A DNA stretch of 64,000 nt. Origin: Cupriavidus gilardii (GTDB lineage Bacteria > Pseudomonadota > Gammaproteobacteria > Burkholderiales > Burkholderiaceae). Positions within the stretch are counted from its first letter, which is position 1. Each line of letters starts with the position of its first letter. A program made the translations under genes and the position numbers. Positions 23,719 to 31,598 of the stretch are shown here, in pieces. A model generated the notes under the pieces. It was not told the DNA's origin, did not search any database, and was given only the letters and a program-made list of their open reading frames with translations. The stretch covers positions 1 to 64,000 of the forward strand of contig NZ_JABTYE010000009.1 of NCBI RefSeq assembly GCF_013314895.1, in the 5' to 3' direction.

Positions 23719-25923
23719 TCAGACCTGTCCCATCGCCGGATCGCTGACCAGGTCCTTGCCGGTTTCCATCCGTCCCGCAAAGCGGCGGCGGAATGCCGGG
23801 CTGGCGTCGCAGGTCACGACGAAGTCGTACCAGCATCCCGACTCTCCGATGGCCCATTCGAACTCGACCACCTTGCCGGGGGCAACCATCTTCGTCCATG
23901 GACCGTCGTTGCGATATGCCAGCGCCTCCGCCGTGAAGCGGATCGGCCGGCGACCGTTGTTATGCAGCTTGACCTGCACGGTGGGCCGCTCGCACGGGTT
24001 GTAGCAGACCTGGATTTCGGGCATCGCATCGCCCTGCTCCGCCGCGTCGCCGACAAAGCTGCGGTGATAGCCGTTCGGACCGAGCACCCACAGGTCGTAC
24101 TTGCCGCCGTCGCCGCTCAGATCCCAGACGTCGTCCAGCATCTTGCCGGCTTCGACCACGATGCGCCGCGGAATGCGGTCCAGATGCAGGCGATCGTAGA
24201 CGTGGAACACCGCGCCCACGCTGCGGGCGCTGGCGTTGGCGAACAGCAGCTGCAGCCTGTTGTTGCGGGCGTCGACCCGGGCGCTGGTGTGCAGCTCGTA
24301 CGGCAGCGCACGGGACGGACGCACGCCGGCGTCCTGCACCGGCAATGCGGGCGTGACCGGCACCGGAATCTTCGGCATCGCCTGCTGCGCGGCCGTCAGG
24401 CTGGTGGCCTCGGCGCGCGTGGTGCGGCCCGCCAGCTCCGGCAGCGGGTTGGCGTTCGGCGTCGCGAAGTTGAACGCGCTGGTCAGGTCGCCGCACACCG
24501 CACGGCGATACGGGCTGATCTGCGGCTCCATCACGCCGAAGCGCGCCTCGAGGAAGCGGATCACCGAGGTATGGTCGAACACCTCCGAATTGACCCAGCC
24601 GCCGCGGCTCCATGGCGAGACGATCCACATCGGCACCCGCGGCCCCGGGCCGTAGGGCCGGCCATCGCGGGCCGGCTGCTTCGGCGTGGCCGGCTGATAG
24701 TCGTGGTATTCGAAGGCCATCTGCGCATCGGTCAGCGTCGATTTGCCGGCCACCGTGCCATTGGGATTGCGCGACGGCGCGGTCGGCGGCGGCAGATGGT
24801 CGAAGAAACCGTCGTTCTCGTCGTAATTGATGATCAGCGCCGTCTTGCTCCAGACCTCCGGGTCCGAGGTCAGCGCGTCGAGAATCGCCTGCACGTACCA
24901 GCCGCCCTTGGCCGGGCTCGACGGCCCCGGGTGTTCGCTGAACTCGGCCGGCGGGATGATCCAGGAGACTTCCGGCAGGCGGCCGTTCTGCACGTCGTCG
25001 CGCAGCGACTGCAAGAAGCCGCCATCGGCCATGGTGTTGCAGAAGCCCTTGGCGAACGGGCTGTAGCGATCGTCGATGGCCGGATCGTACGGCGGATTGA
25101 AGCCCGGGGCGTTGGTGTTCGACACCTGCCGTCCGGCCGGCATCTTCTCCATCTCGGCGCGCCAATGACGAAAACTCATCATCTGGTTGCAGCCGAAGTT
25201 GTCCGGGATGTTCTGGTAGACCTTCCAGCTGACGCCGGCAGCCTGCAGGCGGTCCGCATAGGTCTCCCAGGTCCAGCCTTCGGTCGACGGCCCCACGTCG
25301 GCGCCGCCGTTGAACTCGTTGACCGTCACCGCGACGTTGTCGCCGGTCGGGCCATTGGTGCCGGTCCAGTAGAACAGACGGTTGGCGATGGTGCCGGTAT
25401 GAATACCGCAATGGTAGGCGTCGCACAGCGTGAAGGCGTCGGCCAGCGCGCGCTGGAACGTCACCTCCTCGTCGTCGTAATAGCCCATCGACAACGGCTG
25501 CTTGGCCACCGGCCAGCGATCCATGCGGCCGTGGTCCCACGCCGCCTGCGAGTCGCCCCAGTTGTGCGGCGTGCCGCCGGCGCGCTGCGCATTGCCGGCC
25601 GTCTCGTCGAGGTGGTACGGCGTGATGATGTTGCCGTTCGCATCGGTCTGGTACAGCGCGGTGCGGCCGTTGCGCAGCGGGATCGGGAAGCGGTCGCCGT
25701 AGCCGCGCACGCCCTTGAACGTGCCGAAATAGCTGTCGAACGAACGGTTTTCGAGCATCACCATCACGACGTGCTTGACGTCCTTGATGGTGCCGGTCGC
25801 GTTGTGGGCCTCGATCGCGAGCGCGCGCCGGATGCTGGGCGGGAAGCTCGCCAGCACGGCGGCCGCGGCGCCGGTGCCCAGCGAAGCCTTCAGGAATTGT
25901 CGCTTCGACGGATTGAATGTCAT
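23719..25923 (-). CDS. Phosphocholine-specific phospholipase C, Tat-exported
   Basis: A 734-residue phospholipase C of the PlcN/PlcH/acid phosphatase AcpA superfamily, which cleaves phosphatidylcholine or sphingomyelin and releases phosphocholine. The signal peptide has the Tat-like KRQFLKAS. The metal/phosphate centre begins VVMVMLENRSFDSYFG (Glu58, Asn59, Asp63), with HCGIHTGTIANRLFYWTGT, SWIIPPAEFSEHPG, INYDENDGFFDHLPPPT and WSRGGWVNSEVFDHTS. The C terminus has two DUF756-type beta domains. It is the second gene of an operon with a tiny lipoprotein, 33 bp apart. A Pho-box-like repeat lies upstream, which fits a phosphate-scavenging role. Confidence 0.93.
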   Translation of the reverse strand: MTFNPSKRQFLKASLGTGAAAAVLASFPPSIRRALAIEAHNATGTIKDVKHVVMVMLENRSFDSYFGTFKGVRGYGDRFPIPLRNGRTALYQTDANGNIITPYHLDETAGNAQRAGGTPHNWGDSQAAWDHGRMDRWPVAKQPLSMGYYDDEEVTFQRALADAFTLCDAYHCGIHTGTIANRLFYWTGTNGPTGDNVAVTVNEFNGGADVGPSTEGWTWETYADRLQAAGVSWKVYQNIPDNFGCNQMMSFRHWRAEMEKMPAGRQVSNTNAPGFNPPYDPAIDDRYSPFAKGFCNTMADGGFLQSLRDDVQNGRLPEVSWIIPPAEFSEHPGPSSPAKGGWYVQAILDALTSDPEVWSKTALIINYDENDGFFDHLPPPTAPSRNPNGTVAGKSTLTDAQMAFEYHDYQPATPKQPARDGRPYGPGPRVPMWIVSPWSRGGWVNSEVFDHTSVIRFLEARFGVMEPQISPYRRAVCGDLTSAFNFATPNANPLPELAGRTTRAEATSLTAAQQAMPKIPVPVTPALPVQDAGVRPSRALPYELHTSARVDARNNRLQLLFANASARSVGAVFHVYDRLHLDRIPRRIVVEAGKMLDDVWDLSGDGGKYDLWVLGPNGYHRSFVGDAAEQGDAMPEIQVCYNPCERPTVQVKLHNNGRRPIRFTAEALAYRNDGPWTKMVAPGKVVEFEWAIGESGCWYDFVVTCDASPAFRRRFAGRMETGKDLVSDPAMGQV

Positions 25924-25956
25924 GGCGGATTCTTTTTCGTTGGGGACAGAGGAGAG

Positions 25957-26163
25957 TCAGGGCGCGCAGCGGCTCGAGCAGTTGCCGGGCTTGCCGGGCA
26001 ACTTGCCGCTCGGATTGGTGGTGTCGGGAGCGGCCGAGGGCGACAGGGTCGCACCATCGTCGCCGCCGCCGCAGCCGGCCAGCATCAGCGCGGTGACAAG
26101 GGCACCGGCCGCGAGCCGTAGCGTCGGACGGCGCAGCGATGGCGGCGGGAATGTGGGGAGCAT
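25957..26163 (-). CDS. Small lipoprotein upstream of phospholipase C
   Basis: A 68-residue protein with a signal sequence and lipobox LAGC; the mature part is about 37 residues, poor in order and ending NCSSRCAP with two cysteines. GGAG lies 9 nt before the ATG. It is not recognised as a known family. As the first gene of the phospholipase operon it might be a chaperone or an anchor, but that is guesswork from position. Confidence 0.65.
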   Translation of the reverse strand: MLPTFPPPSLRRPTLRLAAGALVTALMLAGCGGGDDGATLSPSAAPDTTNPSGKLPGKPGNCSSRCAP

Positions 26164-26298
26164 GGGTCGAGTCTCCAGGAGGTGGGGGACGGGGACAGCA
26201 TCGTTTGCGTCGTGCCTTCTGCCTGGCGTCGACACGGCAAGCACCGAATCGATACACGACCGCCAGCGGGCAGGACCGCTCCATTGTTGATAGGTCAA

Positions 26299-26316
26299 AT
26301 GTCAGTTCCTTGACAC
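26299..26316 (-). promoter_or_regulatory. Candidate Pho box of the lipoprotein-phospholipase operon
   Basis: On the minus strand GTGTCAA-GGAA-CTGACAT matches the 7-4-7 Pho box CTGTCAT-AWAW-CTGTCAY at 13 of 18 positions. AACAAT, a possible -10, starts exactly 10 nt downstream, as in PhoB-activated promoters. The leader to the lipoprotein start would be about 110 nt. Confidence 0.45.
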
Positions 26317-26369
26317 AACCTCGCGACTACGAATCTTCGTGACCTGCATGCTCCATGGGTGGCGCCAAT

Positions 26370-26399
26370 AAAAAAGCGCACGGAGAAAATCCGTGCGCT
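26370..26399 (-). terminator. Rho-independent terminator after the autotransporter locus
   Basis: Read on the minus strand, a perfect 10-bp stem (AGCGCACGGA with TCCGTGCGCT, loop of five) is followed by six T. A second stem, GCAAGG/CCTTGC (26418-26446), lies between it and the stop codon. Confidence 0.85.
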
Positions 26400-26451
26400 C
26401 CCTTGTCCGTCGGTATCGCAAGGCCGGCCGCGAAGCCGGACCTTGCGCACG

Positions 26452-29400
26452 TCAGAACAACACCTTCAGCGACGCCTTGACGGTCTGCGCCCTCGAATTG
26501 CCCGCAAACTGGCCGCTATAGCTCAGCCCCATCGTCGTGGCCTTGCCGACCTTGATGTCGAGCCCGGCATTGACGACCGCCGCATCGTCGGCGATCGGCA
26601 CGCCGGCCACGCCGAACTGGTCTCCGCCGCGCAACGCCAGCGTCGACATCGGCGTGCGATCCCCGAAGGCATGGCGCCAGCCGAGCGAGCCCCGCAGCGT
26701 GCCGGTCAGGCGGCCCAGCGAGATGTCCGCCGTGGTACGCAGGCCCAGCGTGCTGAAGGTAACGTCGCTGGTGTTGCCCGGGCTGGCCAGCGCCGCTGCC
26801 CCGCCCTGCTCATCGAATCCGCGAGTATCGAGATTGACGTGGGCGACATTGACGAACGGCTCGTACGAGTACCGGCCGGCATCGATGCGGTAACCCAGGT
26901 CGCCGAAGACCTGCGCCATGCCGGCGCGGTAGTCCGCCCTCGCATGATCGCGGAAGCCAGCGAAGTTGACCGAGCGCGATGTGCCGATGTCCTGCCAGGT
27001 ATAGGCCGCGCCGGTGCGCAGCCCCAGCGCGCCCCATTGCCCGCCGCCATAGATGCCGGCGTGGTAGTTGTCGATCGAGCCGGACGAATGGCGCGAATCG
27101 ACGTCGACGTTGGTGTGGCTGTAGCCTGCCAGCACACCGACGCGCCAGTTCTGCGATACCGCGGAATCCGCGCCGAGCAGAATGCCGCCGGTGGAGCTAT
27201 GCATGGCGCCAGCATTGCCGTTGCCATCGTGGCTGCCCCAGGCGCCGAACACCCGCACCCAACCGCTCGGACGGCTCGACTCCGGTCCGCAGTGGGCTGT
27301 GCCGCGCGCATCGCGCTTGTCCTGCTCCGAGCCAACCGCGCAGAACGCATCGCGCAGGCGATCGGTGGCCGCGTCGCGAACGAAGCGGCTCTCCTCGATC
27401 GAAGCGGTCCGGATCGAGGCGCGGATCTCGCCGGACAGCTGGTCGAGCGCGTTGCGCGCCGCTGCGTCGTCGGTCAGATTCAGCACCGCGATCTTCAGCG
27501 GATCGTTGCCGGCCAGGCTGTCGACACCGCGGCCTGCCGCAATCTGGTTGGGCGTCTGGCCGGCGTTGTCGATCGCGCGGGCTTGCTGCACGACCAGATA
27601 CGCGTTGTTGGCATCGTAGTCGCCGCGCAGGCCCATGAAGGCGGTCACGGCGGTATCGCCGGCCAGCGTGAAGGCACCATTCAGGCCGCCTGCCGCGGTC
27701 AGCACGGTGTAGCGCGTGCCGGCCACGTAGGCGGCATTGCTGGTCTTGGTCACGTTCAGGCGCGCGCCCTCGGCCAGCGTGGCGCTGCCCGACACCGCGA
27801 TGCGATCCGACGCGCTGGAGGTCGGGTCCACATGCGCCTGGTAGACGCCGTCCGCCTGCTGCACGTAGTTGCCGTTGACGTTCAGCGTGCCGCTGCCGCT
27901 GCCGTTGCCCGCCGGCGCGATCGTCGCGCCGCCGGCGACCGTGGTCGCTCCCACCGTGCCGGTGCCGGCCAGCGTCGCGCCTTGCTGCACCGAGACCGGC
28001 GAGCTGGCGATCGCGCCGTTGACCGTCAGCGTGCCGCCAGCCACCGTGGTGGCGCCGCTGTAGTCGCTGGTGCCGCCCAGCACCAGCGTGCCGGCATCGG
28101 TCTTGGTCAGTCCGCTGGTGCCGCTCAGTGCCGCATTGATCGTCGCGACATAGTTCGCCCCACCGGCGGTGCCGTCGCCGACGCGGATCGTGGCGTCGGA
28201 ACCGGTCAGCACGAGGCGATCGCCCTCGACGGTATAGCCGTTGGTGGCGAACTGCATGCCGGACGCCTCGACCTGCCCCTGGCTGTTGTCGACGGTGACC
28301 TTGCCGGCGGTACCGGCGAAGACCGCGAAGCCGCCATTGCCGAATGCGGCATTGGTGCCGCCATCAGCCTCGGTCCAGTTGTCGTCGCCCGCGGCACGCC
28401 AGACGCCGTCGCCGCCGGTGATGCGGCCATCGCCGCGGCCACCGGCATCGCCGTCCCAGAAGTTCAGCGCGTTGTTCGAGGCGTTGACCAGGTTGACCTG
28501 CTTGTCGATCGCCGTCTGCACGGTCGCGCGCGAGCCGGTCGGCAACGAGCCAAGACCCAGCGTGCCGCCGAGCAGGTTGCCGCCATAGCTGATCACACGG
28601 TACACGCCCGGACCGAAAGCGCCGCCCGCGGCGGTCTTGACGTTCAGCGTGCCGCCCAGGCTCAGGTCGCCCACCACCTCGACCAGGTCGTTCAGCGGAC
28701 CGCCAACGGTGTTGGCGCGGCCGAAGTCGTAGTCGAGCATCGCGCCAGCTTGCAGCGCGAGGTCGCCGTTGATCGTCAGCGTGTCGGGGTTGCCAGCCGC
28801 CGCGCCCGGCGACAGGGTCGCGCCGCCGGCCACGGTGACATCGCCGCCGATGATGCCGGTGCCGCCCAGCATGCCGGCGTTGACGGCGGTCGCGCCAGTA
28901 GCGGCGGACTGATCGCCCTGGATCAGCAGCGTGCCGTTGTTGACCGTGGTCGTGCCGCCGTAATTGTTGGCCGCGGTCAGGATGGTCGTGCCGGCGCCGT
29001 CCTGGCGGATGCCGCCGGTGCCGGAGACGGTGCCGCCGAAGGTCACTGTATCGGCGCGGTTGAACGCCAGTGTGCCGTGGTTGGTGACGTTGCCGGCGAT
29101 CGTGCCGCTGGTGCCGCCATTGCCGAGCTGCAGCGTGCCCGCCTCGATCGTCGTGCCGCCGCTGTAGCTGTGGTCGGCGGTCAGGATCGTGGTGCCGCTG
29201 CCCGCTTGCCTGAGCGCGCCGGTCCCCGAGATCGTGCCGTCGAACGTGTAGGCATCGCTGCGATCGAAGGCCAGCGTGCCGTTGTTGGTCACGTTGCCCG
29301 CCAGGCTGCCGGTGGTGCCGCCCGCGCCGATCTGCAGCGTGCCGGCGGCGATGGTGGTGCCGCCGTTGTGCGTGGCATCGCCGGAGAGCGCCAGCGTGCC

Positions 29401-31509
29401 CGCGCCGTCCTTGGTCAGCGCACCCGGCCCGGCCACCGTACCGCCGAAGGTTGCCGTGGTGCCCGCATCGGTGAGGATCGTGCCATTGCCGGCCAGCGTC
29501 ACCGTGCGCGTGCTCGACAGATCCGCCGTGGTTTGCAGCGTGCCACCGTTGAGCGTCAGGCCGCCGGATGCGTCGCCCAGATTGGCATCGGCCGCGATGC
29601 TGACCGTGCCGCCGTCGATGCGGGTGCCGCCGGCGTAGGTGTTGGCGCCTTCGAGCACGAGCTTGCCCAGATCGGTCTTGACCAGCTCGCTGCCGCCGCT
29701 CAGGTTCGATGCGATGGTCGCTGTATAGCCCGCGCCATCGGCGGTACCGTCGCCCACGCGAATCGTCGCCTGCGTGCCGGACAGCCCGATCGCGTCGCCT
29801 TCGATCCGATAACCGTCGGCGGCGAACTGCATGCCAGCCACGTTCACGTTGCCCTGGCTGTCGTCGACCGTGACGGTGCCCGCATTGCCGGCGAAGACGG
29901 CGAAGCTCTGGTCCTGGAACGGCGCATTGGCGCTGCCGCTGTCCGTGGTCCAGTTGTCCTGGCTCAGGCCGGCCTGCCAGGTGCCGTTGCCACCGGCGAT
30001 CTGGCCGTCGTTCCTGCCGCCCGCATCGCCGTCCCAATAGTTCAGCGTCAGACCCGCGGTGTTGACCAGGTTGACCTGCTTGTCGATCGAGGTCTGCAGG
30101 AAGTAGTCGGGCGAGCTGACCGCGACCGGGTTGTCGGTCAACGTGCCGCCATAGCTGATCACGCGATACAGACCTGGGCCGAAGTTGCCGCCGGCGCTTT
30201 CGGAGACGTTCAGCGTGCCGCCCAGCGTCAGGTCGCCGCCGACCTCGATCAGATCGTTGTAGGCGCCGCCCACCACGCCGGCCTGGCCGAAGTCGTATTT
30301 CATGTTGGCCGCCGACGCCAGCGTCAGGTCGCCGCGGATGGCCAGCGTGCCCGGCACGTTCGTGGTGCCGCCCGGGGCCACGCTGGCGCCATCGACCACG
30401 GTCACGTCGCCGCCGATGATGCCGGTGCCGCCCAGCGTGCCCGCGTTGACGGTGGTCGCGCCGGTGGCGCCCGACTGATCGCCCTGGATCAGCAGCGTGC
30501 CGTTGTTGACCGTGGTCGTGCCGCCGTAGCCGTTGGCCGCGGTCAGGATGGTCGTGCCCGTGCCGTCCTGGCTCAGGCCGCCGGTGCCGGTGATGGTGCC
30601 GCCAAACGTCACCGTATCGGCGCGGTTGAACGCCAGCCTGCCGTTCGTCGTCACGTCGCCCGCGATCATGCCGCTGGCGCCGCCATTGCCCAGCTGCAGC
30701 GTGCCGGCCTCGATCGTGGTGCCGCCGCTGTAGCTGTGGTCGGCGGTGAGGATCGTGATGCCGCTGCCCGCTTGCCTGAGCGCACCGGTGCCGGAGACCG
30801 TGCCGTCGAACGTTACGGTGTCGGTCCGGTTGAACGCCAGCGTGCCGTTGTTGGTCACATTGCCGGCGAGGCTCCCTGTGGTGCCGCCCGCGCCGACCTG
30901 CAGCGTGCCGGCGGTGACGGTGGTGCCGCCGGTGTGGGTGGCATCGCCGGCCAGCGCCAGCGTGCCGGCGCCGTCCTTGGTCAGCGCGCCCAACCCCGCG
31001 ACCCCGCCGCTCAGCGTCGCCGTGGTACCGGCATCGGTCAGCATCGTGCCGTTGCCGGCCAGCGTCACCGCGCGCGCGCTGGACAGATCCCCCGTGGTCT
31101 GCAGCGTGCCGTTGTTCAGCGTCAGGCCGCCGGACGCATCGCCCAGATTGGCGTCCGCCGCAATGCTGATCGTGCCGCCGTCGATGCGGGTGCCGCCGGT
31201 GTAGGTGTTGGTGCCTTCGAGCACCAGCTTGCCCAGATCGGTCTTGACCAGTTCGCTCGTGCCGCTCAGGTTCGACGCCACCGTGGCCGTGTAGCCGGCG
31301 CCGACGCTGCTGCCATCGCCCACACGCATGGTCGCCTGCGTGCCGGCGAGCGCAATCTCGTCCCCCTGGATGCGGTAGCCGTCGGAGGCGAACTGCATGC
31401 CGGAGGCTTGCACGGCGCCGTTGCCGTTGTCGACCGTCACCGTGCCGGCGGTGCCGGCGAAGACGGCGAAGCTGCCGTTGGCGTAGACGCCGTTGATCGT
31501 GCCCGCTTC
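26452..31509 (-). CDS. Autotransporter adhesin, C-terminal part after a frameshift (passenger repeats and beta-barrel)
   Basis: About 1685 residues that continue the giant autotransporter in another frame. Most of it is passenger: repeats of autotransporter-associated beta strands such as GNGTWQAG, GTAGTVTVDN, SELVKTDLGKLVLEGANTY and GGTTIEAGTLQLGNGG. The last 280 residues are the outer-membrane autotransporter barrel, beginning near PSGWVRVFGAWGSHDGNG and ending in the outer-membrane signature phenylalanine (KASLKVLF). It has no start codon or signal peptide of its own, so it is expressed only if the frameshift is bypassed, absent in other cells, or a sequencing error. A strong terminator follows. 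Confidence 0.8.
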   Translation of the reverse strand, partial: EAGTINGVYANGSFAVFAGTAGTVTVDNGNGAVQASGMQFASDGYRIQGDEIALAGTQATMRVGDGSSVGAGYTATVASNLSGTSELVKTDLGKLVLEGTNTYTGGTRIDGGTISIAADANLGDASGGLTLNNGTLQTTGDLSSARAVTLAGNGTMLTDAGTTATLSGGVAGLGALTKDGAGTLALAGDATHTGGTTVTAGTLQVGAGGTTGSLAGNVTNNGTLAFNRTDTVTFDGTVSGTGALRQAGSGITILTADHSYSGGTTIEAGTLQLGNGGASGMIAGDVTTNGRLAFNRADTVTFGGTITGTGGLSQDGTGTTILTAANGYGGTTTVNNGTLLIQGDQSGATGATTVNAGTLGGTGIIGGDVTVVDGASVAPGGTTNVPGTLAIRGDLTLASAANMKYDFGQAGVVGGAYNDLIEVGGDLTLGGTLNVSESAGGNFGPGLYRVISYGGTLTDNPVAVSSPDYFLQTSIDKQVNLVNTAGLTLNYWDGDAGGRNDGQIAGGNGTWQAGLSQDNWTTDSGSANAPFQDQSFAVFAGNAGTVTVDDSQGNVNVAGMQFAADGYRIEGDAIGLSGTQATIRVGDGTADGAGYTATIASNLSGGSELVKTDLGKLVLEGANTYAGGTRIDGGTVSIAADANLGDASGGLTLNGGTLQTTADLSSTRTVTLAGNGTILTDAGTTATFGGTVAGPGALTKDGAGTLALSGDATHNGGTTIAAGTLQIGAGGTTGSLAGNVTNNGTLAFDRSDAYTFDGTISGTGALRQAGSGTTILTADHSYSGGTTIEAGTLQLGNGGTSGTIAGNVTNHGTLAFNRADTVTFGGTVSGTGGIRQDGAGTTILTAANNYGGTTTVNNGTLLIQGDQSAATGATAVNAGMLGGTGIIGGDVTVAGGATLSPGAAAGNPDTLTINGDLALQAGAMLDYDFGRANTVGGPLNDLVEVVGDLSLGGTLNVKTAAGGAFGPGVYRVISYGGNLLGGTLGLGSLPTGSRATVQTAIDKQVNLVNASNNALNFWDGDAGGRGDGRITGGDGVWRAAGDDNWTEADGGTNAAFGNGGFAVFAGTAGKVTVDNSQGQVEASGMQFATNGYTVEGDRLVLTGSDATIRVGDGTAGGANYVATINAALSGTSGLTKTDAGTLVLGGTSDYSGATTVAGGTLTVNGAIASSPVSVQQGATLAGTGTVGATTVAGGATIAPAGNGSGSGTLNVNGNYVQQADGVYQAHVDPTSSASDRIAVSGSATLAEGARLNVTKTSNAAYVAGTRYTVLTAAGGLNGAFTLAGDTAVTAFMGLRGDYDANNAYLVVQQARAIDNAGQTPNQIAAGRGVDSLAGNDPLKIAVLNLTDDAAARNALDQLSGEIRASIRTASIEESRFVRDAATDRLRDAFCAVGSEQDKRDARGTAHCGPESSRPSGWVRVFGAWGSHDGNGNAGAMHSSTGGILLGADSAVSQNWRVGVLAGYSHTNVDVDSRHSSGSIDNYHAGIYGGGQWGALGLRTGAAYTWQDIGTSRSVNFAGFRDHARADYRAGMAQVFGDLGYRIDAGRYSYEPFVNVAHVNLDTRGFDEQGGAAALASPGNTSDVTFSTLGLRTTADISLGRLTGTLRGSLGWRHAFGDRTPMSTLALRGGDQFGVAGVPIADDAAVVNAGLDIKVGKATTMGLSYSGQFAGNSRAQTVKASLKVLF

Positions 31510-31598
31510 CCGGTCCAGTTGGTGTCGCCGGTAGCACGCCATGTTCCGTTGCCGCCGTTGACCGCCGCATTGTTCTTGGGACCGGCATCGCCGTCCCA
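28451..31598. repeat. Two tandem modules of about 1.57 kb within the autotransporter
   Basis: The coding stretch for NFWDGDAG recurs at 31591, 30029 and 28451, spacing of 1562 and 1578 bp. Between these points the order of passenger motifs is the same and long runs of DNA are nearly identical. Each module encodes about 520 residues. Recombination between modules would delete or add a unit in frame-shifted lengths. Confidence 0.75.

Noticed and set aside
31507..31514. Programmed frameshifting as the explanation of the split adhesin
   Set aside because: There is no slippery heptamer of the X-XXY-YYZ form and no evident pseudoknot; a lost G explains the data more simply.
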